Source of the DNA: Pararge aegeria
Taxonomy: Eukaryota > Arthropoda > Insecta > Lepidoptera > Nymphalidae
DNA: 64,000 nucleotides
Assembly (NCBI RefSeq): GCF_905163445.1
Contig: NC_053201.1
Coordinates: 320,001 to 384,000 of the forward strand
Direction: 5' to 3'
Shown: positions 1-11,217 of the stretch, piece by piece
Numbering within the stretch: the stretch's first letter is position 1
Layout: every line of letters begins with the position of its first letter
Made by a program: the position numbers and the translations under genes
The notes under the pieces: model-generated
Seen by the model: only the letters and a program-made list of their open reading frames with translations
Databases searched by the model: none
Told to the model about the DNA's origin: nothing

Positions 1-353
1 ATTTGGCGCGTCGCTACCTCTTTTTGCACTTTACGTTACATTTGATCGACGTCAAAAGGGAGTTGGGTACCTATTCGACGAATGTATGTGTTTTTTTCTC
101 GCGCGGTATAAGCGTCTTATAAGTGGGCAGTCTCGGGTTCCATCCGCGACAGGGACAGTTTGGAATTTATAATTTTTGAACACCATTGGTCTGGACAGGT
201 GGGACCCTTGTTCTGGAACAACAAAGACGCATCACCTAGCGATTTAGGGGGTCCGATACCGATGCCGAGTGACACAACTATCGCAGTCGGTTTCGCCTTA
301 GAATAACTGATCGGTATATTATACCTTTACCATTCTTTAAGTATAATAAGTGG
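1..353. other. Gene-free stretch with a diverged SINE-C trace
   Basis: No coding exon is visible. Bases about 160-330 resemble the body of SINE family C: a short stretch with TTTATAATTTTTGAA, then a TGGTCTGGACAGG-like box. It is too decayed to delimit. Confidence 0.4.
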
Positions 354-430
354 TAAACCGGTGATAGCGCATTGGGTAGGAGTAGTACCTGCATGCCTGA
401 GAGTTCTACACAATGTTCTCAAAGATATAA
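354..430 (+). repeat. SINE family A, internally deleted copy
   Basis: The head GGTGATAGCGCATTGG is joined directly to the later block CCTGCATGCCTGAGAGTTCT. The B box and the middle of the element, present in the copy at 804-1120, are missing. Confidence 0.7.
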
Positions 431-529
431 TAAGACCAACCCTTAAAAAAATTTAAAAAAAACAAAAAAAAGGGTCATCTTTGCTTCTACTATCATCAAC
501 TGCGATGGCCAACCCGTCTGCCCAGCGTC

Positions 530-602
530 TGGGCAAACCGTTGGGCCTTGGGAGAAGGCCTTTAGTCCAGCAGTGGACTGTTGTAGCCTATTGATTGATG
601 AT
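530..602 (+). mobile_element. LINE 3' end remnant
   Basis: The segment carries the block GTCCAGCAGTGGACTG followed by a GATTGATGATGA-type tail. The same block recurs at the end of other LINE remnants here (12740-12960, and antisense at 60560-60640). Only the last few codons and the tail remain. Confidence 0.55.
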
Positions 603-803
603 GAAATATTTTCTTAGGACTAGATCCACCCTCCATGGGCATTTTTTTTGCATGGGAAACGTCTGCTGGAACTCTAAAAGCATAATCTTCTTTCCGCTGA
701 CATATATTATAACCCCTGACTTTTAGTGACCCCTTTATGTATACACAGCTGATTCTATGGTTACCACTTTTGTCCAGATATTTCTCTAAATATTTCTCTA
801 ATG

Positions 804-1120
804 AAGCGGTGATAGCGCATTGGACAAGAGCTCGACTTCCCTTTCAGGGGTCTGAGTTCGAATCCCAGCACGTGTAACTTTTCTAAGTTATGTGCGTTTT
901 AAGTAATTAAAACATCACTTGCTTCAACGGTGAAGGAAAACATCGTGAGGAAACCTGCATGCCTGAGAGTTCTACATAATGTTCTCAAAGTTGTGTGGAG
1001 TCCACCAATCCGCACTAGGCCAGCGTGGTGGACTACGGTCTTAACCCCTTCTTATTGTGGGAGGAAACCCGTGCTCTGTAGAGGGCCGGTGATGGGTTGA
1101 AGCGATTATGATAATGATGA
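804..1120 (+). repeat. SINE family A, near full-length copy
   Basis: This is a tRNA-derived SINE. The head GCGGTGATAGCGCATTGG is followed by a B-box-like GAGTTCGAATCCCAGCACG, the block AAGTTATGTGCGTTTTAAGT, then AGGAAAACATCGTGAGGAAA and CTGCATGCCTGAGAGTTCT. It ends in a GATGGGTTGAAG...ATAATGATGA tail. It is the best reference copy for the family in the window. Confidence 0.85.
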
Positions 1121-1969
1121 TCGAAAAAAATTGTCGAATAAAAGTTTATCATTATTACTGTTGCGTCAAATAAGGCTAAATACCAAAAAGATCAACTTTC
1201 ACGTCTTCTTTCAGACTTTCAGCTAACACGCATACAAACATTCTCCTATTATACATACACAGCGCACATAAGTATAGGATATAGCCATCCCAATGAAATA
1301 ATGTGAAATACTAATAACCAGTCGCAATTAAACCTTGACAAAGTGCATACGTATTTTCTTTTAAACTATCCACAACCTGCAACAATTATAAATACTGAAA
1401 ATATCCCATCCTCATAAGGGGATGGTAGGTGGGGGTGGTTATCCCCACCTCATCAGCTTAATAGCCTTTTTCAAACTAGCCTTCTAGTAAGGAATATTGA
1501 TTAATATTTACCTAAATTACCTACTCCGTTCAAAAAATTTCCGAAGATTAGCTTTCACAAATAGACAAACAAGTAATGGGAGCGCCTGTTATAGTATATG
1601 TTTATATTATTACTAGCTGTTTTTCACCCATTTCGTCCGCGCGTATTGCAAGTCCAAGTTGTTTTACTGGGTTTACTATACGTCTTTTCAGCAACACTGT
1701 GCCAAAATCAAGATGATTGGTTGCTTAGTTAAGGGAGGACACACAAACAAACAAACACACTTGCGCTTCTATAATATTAGTTAGGATAAGTATCACGTTC
1801 AACTTATTATTTACATACTGTTAGACACAATACGCCTTTGAAAGAAGGGTTCAGGGCTTGACCCACCGCGCTGTTCTAATGCGGGTTGGCGGGCTTTACA
1901 AATTATATCACGAGATTTATTAATCAACAGGTGGTTTATTCAAGAACTCAAGAACAAGAACACAGCTAG
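1121..1969. other. Gene-free AT-rich stretch
   Basis: No exon, RNA gene or well-defined repeat was seen. Short ORFs here lack codon bias and splice signals. Confidence 0.5.
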
Positions 1970-2205
1970 ACTATCAACATCATATCAACAGGGCAAGGAT
2001 CTCCTCCCACAATGAGAAGGGTTCAGCCGTAGTGCGGATTGTTGGACAAACTCTCAGGCATGCAGGATTCCTCACGAGGGGTTTCCTTTACTCCTTTAAT
2101 ATTTCAAACGCAAATAACTAAGAAGTTAGAGGTGCGTGCTGGGATTAAAACTCGGCTTCCCGAAACTTTAGCCGAGGTCCGAACCACTGACCTTTCACCG
2201 CTTCT
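1970..2205 (-). repeat. SINE family A, minus-strand copy
   Basis: Reverse-complement blocks of the reference copy at 804-1120 are visible: CTCCTCCCACAATGAGAAGG, CTCTCAGGCATGCAGGATTC and a GTGCTGGGATT-type B box near the end. The 70-codon open frame here is a SINE shadow. Confidence 0.75.
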
Positions 2206-2402
2206 ATCAAAGGTACATAAACTAAGCCATTTAGTCCCAAGTAACGTTTAAACATTAAATTACAAAAAAATATATATATGCATTAAAGTTAATTGGGTAC
2301 CCATCTTCGGGTAAAGGCCTCCTCCATCTTGCCCCACTGCACTCTATTGGTGGCGAGCCCCGTCCATGTTGGCCCTGCGACAGCAATGTCGTCTCTCCAA
2401 CG

Positions 2403-2491
2403 ATACAATTTTAAAAAAGTATGTACCTTTGATACATGCGCGCGTATTGTATACTACTACTACTATATTGTGTACTTTTTTAAAATTGTAT
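2403..2491. repeat. Small inverted-repeat element, 19-bp arms
   Basis: ATACAATTTTAAAAAAGTA at 2403-2421 is matched perfectly in inverted orientation at 2473-2491. The arms enclose a 51-bp centre that contains a run of CTA triplets. I could not recognise a target-site duplication. Confidence 0.6.
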
Positions 2492-3300
2492 AGATTTTAA
2501 ATACGAAATGGACGGTGTAATATGTTGTAACTGAGGAAAACGTGAACCGTCCGAACACTGATTTTTGATGTAAGCCGTGGTGATGTAATGGTCAGAGGTT
2601 GTTGCTTCAAGTCATAGGCACCTTTGAGATTTACATGTAAAACTATTGCACGCCTCATAAGCGAAGCGTTGAGGTGGGTATTACTGTCAGTTTACGCACA
2701 CCGAGTGATTCTCCAACTTAAAATGTCACTTTTTTTATTCTTTATTGCTTTTATAAGTAAATATAAATTGACAAATGTAGTATTATAGTTTATTTTAGGT
2801 TATATTTATAAAACAATTATTTTAAAGAATAGATTACGTGAAATTATATAGTAGGTATAATAAATAACCTCGTGAACGTTAGAGATCATGAAAAAAAAAA
2901 GACAAATGTTGTGATAAACACTATTTTGAACACTATTTTTATTTTTTTATATTTTAACTAATTAAAAAATCGTTTAAAAAAGTTCCGTCTTGGACGTCCG
3001 TGTGTCTTTATGTGCGGATCCCGTATTGTGGTCACGATAACGAGCGAAATACTTCACTTATCGAGTTGTGTTTTTTTATAGGCTTCAGTATTTCGAGGAA
3101 TAGAAGCTTATTACTTTTCGCGGTATAATTAGATGTAGTTTAATTATTATCTAAAAATAATCTCAAAGTTATTGTAATGAATGAGATTCTGAGGCTTTTT
3201 GGATTTTCCAACTATAACTTATAACTTGTCGGTATCCGAGCTACTTAATGATGTAAAAGTGCGGTGCTAAGTCACTACCTACATCCGCTAAGTAACTTTT
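2492..3300. other. Gene-free AT-rich stretch
   Basis: Long A/T runs and no coding exon. Nothing recognisable. Confidence 0.5.
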
Positions 3301-3307
3301 TTTATTA

Positions 3308-3840
3308 ATAATTGACCGACCAAGCAGATGGCCCACCCGATAGGCGTCTATAAACAGAGCAACACTTCACAGGGCACGCAAGAAAAATGTCCTCAGGTTG
3401 GTCCACCAATAACCACGCCCTTCAGCCTAGAGCACGGCATTGCAACAATGCTGCTTAGCGGCAGACAAACAAGAGGTCGTAGTAGTTCCCCAGAAAAGCT
3501 CTCTCACATAAAGCTATTCGTTTTTACTTCTTAAAACTTACGTGGCGTGCAATTGGCGATGTCTTGTCGTGGAGCTTATTGTGACAGCGCTCGTCCGGGG
3601 AAGTACTATCGTAATGCTTATTTCTGCCGCTAAGCAGCAATGTTTCAATGCTGTGCTCCGGCCTGAAGCGCGTGGTTGCCGCTGTAATTACAGGCACATG
3701 AGGCTTAACACCTACGCCTCAAATTGATGGACACAGGGCAACATGTTGTAGGACGTTCTCCTTGCATGCCCTGTGAACAGTTGATCTGGATATAGGCGAT
3801 GGTTTTCCACCTACCATAAGGAGGTCCCACAAAAAAAAAG
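3308..3840. repeat. Family D repeat, two copies in foldback arrangement
   Basis: The block near 3325-3385 (CAGATGGCCCACCCGATAGG and CACTTCACAGGGCACGCAAG) recurs inverted near 3760-3825 (CTTGCATGCCCTGTGAACAG and ATAGGCGATGGTTTTCCACC). Family D pieces also occur at 13470-13760, 14035-14250, 17760-17905, 36045-36305, 59785-60060 and 62950-63065. The 61-68 codon open frames here are repeat shadows. Confidence 0.6.
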
Positions 3841-4906
3841 GAGGTATCCTTGGCTTTGGCTTAGCGTTTCAGGTGTCTAAAGCCCTAAATGATACAGCGG
3901 ATGTGACATAATAAAACTTTAAAGATTAGTTTGCTACCAACTATGAGTTACTACTATATGAGTTATTTCTTTAAAATCCTATTAGAAGGATGCCTTATTT
4001 GTTTCAGGAATACACACTCGTTCTTCCATTAGACATCAGCTTAAAACTAAGCATGTCTTTTGGCGTAAGAGGTTGTATGTACGTTTAATTATGACAATTA
4101 TTTTCCGGAAAAATTACCTGACCGAAATGGAGAGTAACTACTAGTAAAGTAAATAATGAAATATGACTTGAGTACAGCCACCAATTTTTTAACCTAACCT
4201 AATTATATAATATTTTTATAACCTAATTATATAATATTTACTGCGCTAGAGACGTGACAAAGTGCATTGACCCTTAGATCCCTTTTGCTGTAGTTAGGGG
4301 GGACCGGCCGGTGCATTTGAACGTGTTCTATCCATAACCTAACCTAACTCCAGTTGAGTTGTTCACGTTTAGAAAATAATTATTAAATTCATTTGCTTTC
4401 CTGTTACATTACTTCCTTAACATTATCCTGAAACGTTTATTAAATTTGTCTCATCATATTGTGTACTCATGACTGGATCTGCGATAGTAGCCCGAAGATA
4501 TCCTTGTAGTACTATAGGTTGGAGCATAAGGAAACTGCTACGAATCTGCTCCTAATAGTAGGAGAAATGAGTAGGTGCATGTGAAAGGGGGATTTTAATG
4601 CCGTTCTTATAAACTACGTTTACAACTAAGTTCTAGCCAGTACAATAACACCACTTTATTCATATTAAATTCACTTTTACTTTTCCACGCCCTCCATATT
4701 TATTACTTCAATAATCTGTCATAGAGTAGACAACAAGAGTATAACCTACATATTTAATTACATATTTAAAGTATCCTAGGCATAAATCACAATGTGTAGC
4801 TCTCTTCTCTCTACGTTTTATCTTCGTTCTATCTCATATAACGTAATAAGCCTAAACGTGACGCGTCCTTAAAATATTATTAAATAGAAATGCCGTCTTA
4901 ACACTT
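3841..4906. other. Gene-free stretch
   Basis: No exon is visible. Two very short AACCTAACCTAA runs, near 4190 and 4338, look like insect telomere units but are only two units long. Confidence 0.5.
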
Positions 4907-5850
4907 GAAAAAAACGTGTGTGTACTTATGTACACGCGTTAGAAGTTAAACTTCTTTGGCGTAACAAGATAAGAATCTTTTCAAAAATGTTATCTTTCGC
5001 CTTATTCTGCGTTTGTAGAAAAAACTACTCTAACAATAGAAAAAGGTATATTGAAAGATTTATTGTAACGCTATATCTAGTAACCGCACTATCGGAAAAC
5101 TAAGTTTCGGCATTAAAATATGAGGTTTTGACGTGACAACGTCTTATAAATTGGTTTGCCGGGTGACACTTCAAGAAACTGCGTTACGCTCCGCTCACGT
5201 TATGCGCTCACAATGAGAGCGAGTGAGAGGCACGCGTCCCTTCCACTCGGGCATGGTTAGCCCGCCTAAGAGCGAGAGAGACAGACATAAAAAGTGAAAG
5301 GCACGCGTCCCTTTGTAGTATACGCTGTTTCATTGTACGCAAATGTATTGCAAGTTATTGTATGTATATTTGTATATAAATACGTATGTATGTGTAAAGG
5401 TAAAAATAAAATTTTGTTAATATGAAATTCAGTGCGAGATTCTTTGTATAAATTAATGTTTTAAATATAATTCTTTGTATAAATAAATGTTTTAAATTGT
5501 TACTATTATTTCATCCTTCTTCCTACTATACGAATGAATATTCACATTAAAATTATTTTACCACTCAAAGTCGTTGTCACGTAAAACTTTCGCCCGTATA
5601 CCGACTTTACAGGCAACCAATTTTTTTTGTTTGTACAATTGAATCAATTAAATCACCAGAATAAGCCCGCAAACTTTGACAATTCAAAGTGTGCAGTGTC
5701 AAACCTTTTATTGAAAAACAAAATTGTTGACTATAGCTAACTTCAGGGTGTCGGTTTTTCGTGACGGTGTGCGCGCGCATCGTAAAAATTTACTCTCATC
5801 ATTTTTCCCTAACGCGGCAAAAGAAGTATAACTTCAAAAAAGTTTTCCTG
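4907..5850. repeat. Interspersed repeat E, copy 1, interrupted
   Basis: Copy 1 of a repeat also present at 52461-52990. Both share AAAAACGTGTGTGT, CACGCGTTAGAAGTTA, ACTTCTTTGGCGTAA, then TTGTACAATTGAATCAATTA, and end with a block containing CCTAACGC and TATAACTT. Copy 1 has about 490 extra bases near 5127-5622, bounded by inverted repeats and listed separately. Confidence 0.7.
5131..5582. mobile_element. MITE-like insertion in repeat E
   Basis: ACGTGACAACG at 5131-5141 is repeated perfectly inverted at 5572-5582, with GTTTT-like bases just outside each end. This segment is absent from the second copy of the host repeat at 52461-52990, so it looks like a later insertion. It has no coding capacity. 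Confidence 0.6.
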
Positions 5851-6117
5851 TTGTAGCTATCTCACAATGTCACTTTCATAATAGTGTTATTGTACTGTGT
5901 AGGTAGTTGCGTATTATTCAATTCCAAACGCTCCAGATTCGGGTCGCAACGTTTTAATATTCTATCGTCCTCATATTGCCTGCTATCGGCATTACAACAT
6001 AATATTACAATTACAAATTAGGTTTAAAAATATCCTATAACGATATTTTTAAACGGAATTCACAGTTTCGATATTCAACTTTTAAAACCTGCTGCAGTAT
6101 AAAGCTTGCTTTCACAT

Positions 6118-6190
6118 CATAATCATCATCATATAAACCCATCACCGGCCCTTTACAATGCACGGCTCTCCTCCCAATGAGGGGTTAAGC
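6118..6190 (-). repeat. SINE family A tail fragment, minus strand
   Basis: An ATAATCATCATCATATAAAC tail and a CTCCTCCCAATGAGGGGTTA block match the reverse complement of the family A 3' half. Confidence 0.65.
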
Positions 6191-6287
6191 TTACTTTACT
6201 TATGATACTACTACAAATTTTTTGACGACGTTACATAAAGGTTTTAAATTTGACGGGTATGTTTTTTCATGATTTTCTTAACTGTGC

Positions 6288-6360
6288 CTCGTTTGTCTAG
6301 TAGTTAGCATGTTCGACTATATTACACGAGGTCCCGGGTTCGAATCGGGTCAGTAATCGT
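6288..6360 (+). repeat. tRNA-like SINE head, family F
   Basis: GTCTAGTAGTTAGCATGTTC (A-box-like) is followed by CCCGGGTTCGAATCGGGTC (B box with a paired T arm). The acceptor ends do not pair, so this is not a functional tRNA. A related head lies at 55128-55195. Confidence 0.55.
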
Positions 6361-6609
6361 TAGTTACAATTTTTTATATATTATCTGTTTGTTATCCATG
6401 TTCGACTCCAACACTACACCGATTATGATGAAATTTGGTAAATAAAGTTACATGAGCTAGCTGGCTTGGAGATAGGAAAGTTTATTCCAGAAAAGCATCC
6501 GGGTAACGTTCTTGGGGATTTAGAAAATAGTATTACCCACGCAAGCGTATCGTGGAGGCGGGCATAGGATACATTTTACCCTGGGATAACTTTTTTTTTT
6601 TCTTTACGA

Positions 6610-6785
6610 CAACTTCACATCTAGCCCCAAAGTAAGCGTAGCTTGTATTATGGGTACCCAGATGACTGATCAATATTGAAACCAATCATGTTCATTACAC
6701 AAAATATATTTTCCAGTTGTGGGAATCGAACCCACAGCTTTGGACTCGGAAAGCCTACTGTTCCTGCGATATTTAAATATATGCG
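6610..6785 (-). repeat. SINE family B, minus-strand copy
   Basis: The blocks AGCCCCAAAGTAAGCGTAGC, TTGTATTATGGGTACCCAGA and GTTGTGGGAATCGAACCCAC are the reverse complement of the tRNA-like head and body of family B (see 30872-31130). Confidence 0.75.
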
Positions 6786-6856
6786 GACTTCGTCACGCGT
6801 AACAACTGAATAATAGACTTTACATACACTTTTAAACGTCTGCCTGAAATGTTTCG

Positions 6857-7312
6857 TTAGGGTTTTAGTGAATAGAATATCATAACTAATTCTGGACTAC
6901 GGGACTCTAACCGTGATCTTGAATTTTTTCGTTAAATTTTGTTCGCAATATTTCTTTCCTTTTATCGAAAGTAGGTAGTTGTGAGTCGGCAATTATATTA
7001 CTCAACAATTAATAATTTAAAGGAAAACCACAGACAAATCCATGGTAAAAGTTAATGACAGCATTTGTTGAGTTTTGTAAGTACTTAGGGTTTTAGTGAA
7101 TAGAATATCATAACTAATTCTGGACTACGGGACTCTAACCGTGATCTTGAATTTTTTCGTTAAATTTTGTTCGCAATATTTCTTTCCTTTTATCGAAAGT
7201 AGGTAGTTGTGAGTCGGCAATTATATTACTCAACAATTAATAATTTAAAGGAAAACCACAGACAAATCCATGGTAAAAGTTAATGACAGCATTTGTTGAG
7301 TTTTGTAAGTAC
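6857..7312. repeat. Perfect 228-bp tandem duplication
   Basis: Bases 6857-7084 are repeated immediately as 7085-7312, and I see no mismatch between the units. Both begin TTAGGGTTTTAGTG and end GTTTTGTAAGTAC. There is no coding content. Identity implies a very recent duplication or an assembly artefact. Confidence 0.9.
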
Positions 7313-7410
7313 CTAAGGTTGCCAGATTTACCGGCCAATAGTAGGGTAACGGAGTACGGCCTTAGTAAACAAGAACGAATGAATTAAATGATTTTACTTG
7401 TATTATAATT

Positions 7411-7668
7411 AAGCGGTGAAAGCCTAGTGGTTAGGACTCCGGCTTCATTTTCGGAGGACCAAGTTCGAATGCCAGTACGCATCTTTTTTTAAGTTATGTG
7501 CGTTTTAAGTAATTAAAATATCACCGGTGAAGGAAAACATCGTGAGGAAACCTGCATGCCTGCGAGTTCTCCATAATGTTCACAGAGGCCTTTTAGCCCC
7601 TCCTCATTGTGGGAGGAGACCCGTGCCTTGTAGTGGGTAATGGGTTGATATCATGATGAAGATCATGA
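7411..7668 (+). repeat. SINE family A copy
   Basis: The head AAGCGGTGAAAGCCTAGTGG, B-box-like AAGTTCGAATGCCAG, GTGAAGGAAAACATCGTGAG and a GTGGGAGGAGACCCGTGCC block are visible. The tail is GATATCATGATGAAGATCAT. Confidence 0.8.
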
Positions 7669-7709
7669 TTGCCAAGTACCACTCATCGCCTTTACTGTGC
7701 TCTACGTTG

Positions 7710-7880
7710 TAGGTTCAACATAGATTTATTTATTTATACACTTTATCTGTACACCACAAATAGGAAAAAAAAAACAATGGGCACAACAATAATAAACTTA
7801 AAAAGTAGGATACATAACAATAATAAACTCAAAGGGCGGCCTTATCGCTTACTAGCGATCTCTTCCAGGCAACCTTAGGA
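7710..7880 (-). mobile_element. LINE 3' tail (GGCCGCC family), minus strand
   Basis: Reverse complement of the conserved block GCGATAAGGCCGCC, here near 7835-7850, followed by GATCTCTTCCAGGCAACC. Other copies lie near 20895-21050, 41715-41845, 42140-42290, 48126-48289 and 62410-62545. Confidence 0.65.
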
Positions 7881-8117
7881 TAAGGAGAACCAATATAGAT
7901 TATTGCTTGACTAATTAAATGGACGCAATATGAAGGTATATGTTATAAAATTTATAAATAAATAACTAAAATATCAGAAAAAATAATAAGAATGTATAAA
8001 TATGAACTTGTTTGGTTCGTTCAAACAAAAATAAACATAAAATATCAATTTATCAAAAAAAGAGCTTGCGGTGATTAAATTCAACAAATTCTTTTACTTT
8101 TCCTATAATCCCTAGAT

Positions 8118-8365
8118 ACTAATATTATAAATGTGAATGTAAGTTTGTTTGTTACGCTTTCACGCGAAAACTACTGAACCGATCTTCATGAAACTTTTTA
8201 TACATATTCTTGGAGGTATTACAAATAATATACTTTTCATTGAAAAAAAATTACATAAGAAAAAAAAATGAAATAAAATCTCATATATGACTATAGGTGT
8301 AGACTATGTAGCAGTACGCTGCCTCCCAAAATTACGCGGGCGAAGCCGCAGTGCACATCTAGTAA
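8118..8365 (-). repeat. CTAGCTGTTGCCCGC-type repeat G, minus strand
   Basis: The order ACTAATATTATAAATGTGAA, TTACGCTTTCACGCGAAAAC, ACTACTGAACCGAT, then GCGGGCGAAGCC and a CTAGTA end is the reverse complement of the copies at 10546-10978 and 49148-49590. The superfamily was not decided by eye. Confidence 0.65.
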
Positions 8366-9003
8366 GCTTATAAAAAAGCTATATTATAAAATATTAAAAC
8401 CTTCGATTTCGATGATTAAGACGTGCTTTATTTCAGGTGCGATGAATTATTAGTAAATATTATTCATAATACTTATTTTAAATATTAAATTAATACCTAC
8501 GGGAGTGGGAAAAAAGAACATAAAAAAAGCATCAGACAGTATTTACCCAGAATATAATCAGCGGTATATTTTGCGGATCCAAAAAAAAAACAAAACGCTC
8601 ACAAAACACAATAAATGTCTTCGAGTACCCTCCAATAAGTAAATTGTCTATATTTTGAAAAAAAAATAAAAAGATCAATATTGCTACGAAAAGAAGTACG
8701 ATGGAAAAGTTCGCAAATATAATTTCCGCGACTTCACAGGCTACGATGCGAGAGCGCGAACACGAGTGCGCCTCTATCGAATTCCGAGTCGACTGTTTAC
8801 TGTTTAGTGTTTACAGCGCTGCTACAAGCCCACTGCAGCTTCTGGGCTGTGGCTATTACATCAGGGCGGTTATTGCTTATTGATATTGATTAGATAAAGA
8901 GCCGGAATTATCTTAATCACTTAACTGATAAACGATATCCTAATGGCGAGGACTTGGGACCGCTGACACGCAACTCAAAAAATTCTAGTAAGGGTTAATT
9001 TAA
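8366..9003. other. Gene-free stretch with a 60-codon ORF
   Basis: The ORF at 8701-8883 has a moderate GC content but no recognisable domain, signal peptide or clear splice sites. I do not call it a gene. Confidence 0.4.
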
Positions 9004-9461
9004 ATCCCACTAATTTTATAAATGTGAAAGTTTGTACGGATGGATCGATGTTGGTTACTCTTCACGCAAAAATTACTAAACCAATATGACTGGATTTTGG
9101 AATAAATATAGATGGTTGAAAATAGTTCGTAGTTAGTATGTTTAACTAAAAAATATGTGGTTTATTGTTGGTGGATGTGGTTAAGCCCGCAGTTTGGAAG
9201 TTCACAGGTCAGTCGCTGTAAAATGATACGATAATGTCCCATCTTCGGTCCCGTCCACTCTTATATCGTTAGCTTGTAATTTTCCTCCGATAGGTATAAT
9301 TGCAATATATGTGGACAATTTACTAAGCTATGAATGGGACAAGCAATTCCAATCCATTGGTTATGATTTCTTGGCCTGATTTATTTGTATTGATGTACAA
9401 AATAATCTGTACAACATACAATTAATTGAAATTGATCAGTCTGTCTGTGATTCGAAAGTCT

Positions 9462-9625
9462 AGTCTTTGGGTCCAGCGGATCCTTGCGACTTGCTTGATA
9501 TCATCCGTCCAAGTCGTCTACCAACTACGCGTACACGGTACACTAACGCTGTGTTAACCGACAAGGTCGCCATTCCAGCACCTCGGGCCCCAACGTCCAT
9601 TACTTATATTATTCGAACTATTAAT
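9462..9625 (-). mobile_element. RTE/CR1-like LINE ORF2 fragment, minus strand
   Basis: The reverse complement gives broken pieces of the C-terminal pattern LEWRP...R, then G/RP.T.W.DD, known from these endonuclease/reverse transcriptase proteins. Stops interrupt it. It corresponds to the plus-strand remnant at 12740-12960. Confidence 0.55.
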
Positions 9626-9970
9626 AAATTATGTTGTAATATGTGCCGTCTATAGCCACTTCTACAGATTCCACGAGCTCTAAGCCTTCTTGCAAGCCCC
9701 AAAGTAAGTGACTTTGGTAATCAGGTACTGAGTTTTTGACCAAAAATCTGTTACGAGGGTTCGCAGACGCGTTTAATTAAAAAAAAATCGAGTTTCTTGC
9801 TCCAATTTTTAAATAGGTACAGAGTCCTTAACAGTTAGGTACTTAGCGGTGCAGAACATGTGCGTTTGGCTTCTCTTTCTCATAGACCCACCTGTTGGGA
9901 AACTTTGTTGCTATAAACGATCTATGCATCATTGTAGCAAACGCACTGTTTAAGGAGTTTTATTTTAGTT

Positions 9971-10284
9971 AACATTATATCAACCCATTAACGGCCCACA
10001 ACAGGGCACAAGTCTTCTCCAAAGTCTTCTACCAAGAAGGTGTTAAGGCCGTAGTCCACCACGCTGGCCCAGTGCGGATTGGTGGACTTCACAAGCCTTT
10101 GAAAACGTTATGGAGAACTCTCACTTATGCAGGTTTCCTCAAAATGTTTTCTTCCCCGTTGAAGCAGGTGATATTTTAATTCCTTAAAACGCACATAACT
10201 TAGAAAGTTAGACGTGCTGGGATTCGAACTCGGCCCCCCGATAGTGAAGATGAAGTCCTACCCACTGGGCTATCACCACTTCTT
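9971..10284 (-). repeat. SINE family A, minus-strand copy
   Basis: Near-complete reverse complement. It has an ATATCAACCCATTAACGGCC tail, GTAGTCCACCACGCTGGCCC, GCACATAACTTAGAAAGTTA, the B box GTGCTGGGATTCGAACTCGG and the head GGGCTATCACCACTTC. Confidence 0.85.
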
Positions 10285-10545
10285 TATATAAGCAGCAAGA
10301 TAAACCGAGAGGAACTGGTAGTTTAGAATTATCATGTTTGCCTACTTAACGAACAAGCTGCCTTTGTAGTCAGGAGAGGTGGTCGCCGATCACGAGTCAC
10401 AATAATTGAGGCAATATAGAGCGTGCGTTGAACCGTGAACACCTCGCGAGTTCTGCGAGCCACGGGTCACGGGTAGTTACACCGGCTCCAAAAAAAGGCG
10501 GATCATATCAATTATGTCAAAATTTCAACAAATTTATACTTAACT

Positions 10546-10978
10546 AGCTGTTGCCCGCGACTTCGTCTGCGTTTTATTTCATTTTTTGATCCGGCATTAT
10601 ATATAGTTGTAGTTCTAAAAATATTTCAAGTATTCAGTATAGCTAGCCTTAAATGAGCTTGCTGCTGTCCGCTGAGGCGTTCTGTCCTCAATCTCCAACC
10701 ATAGTTTGGGCAAAATTAAACACATATTATAACCTCTAGAGTACAAAAATAATTAAGTATTTAAATCGGTTATTTGTCGGAGTTATGGTATAAAATCGTC
10801 AAACACTTTCATCCCTTCTCCCAAACGAATCGAGCTTAATGTCGGGATAAAAAGTATCCTATAGTACTTCTAACACTTCCAAAAACATGTGTACAAAGTT
10901 TCATGAGGATCGGTTAAGTAGTTTTTGCGTGAAAGCGTAACAAAAAAACTTACATTGACATTTATAATATTAAGTAGG
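10546..10978 (+). repeat. Repeat G, near full-length copy 1
   Basis: Starts ACTAGCTGTTGCCCGCGACT and ends at ACATTTATAATATTAAGTAG. Internal blocks GAGCTTGCTGCTGTCCGCTG and GTTTTTGCGTGAAAGCGTAA are shared with 49148-49590 over the whole length. No coding capacity. This is a very common lepidopteran non-autonomous element; its class was not established here. Confidence 0.75.
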
Positions 10979-11028
10979 GAAGTAGGGATAAGGATAGGGA
11001 TGAATACCCGTATGTAAAAAATATTTTT

Positions 11029-11217
11029 TTATTATCATCATCATATGAACCCATAACCGGCCCACTTGGGCTCGGGAGAAGGGGTTAAGGCTGTAGTCCA
11101 CCTCACTGGCAAGGCGGATTGGTGGACTCCACACACCTTTGAGAACATTGTGTAGAACTCGCAGGCATGGTGCTTCTTAACTATGTTTTCCTTCACCGTT
11201 GAAGCAAGTGATATTTA
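11029..11217 (-). repeat. SINE family A 3' part, minus strand
   Basis: A TTATCATCATCATATGAACC tail, AAGGCTGTAGTCCACCTCAC and CCGTTGAAGCAAGTGATAT blocks are visible. It stops before the tRNA-like head. Confidence 0.75.
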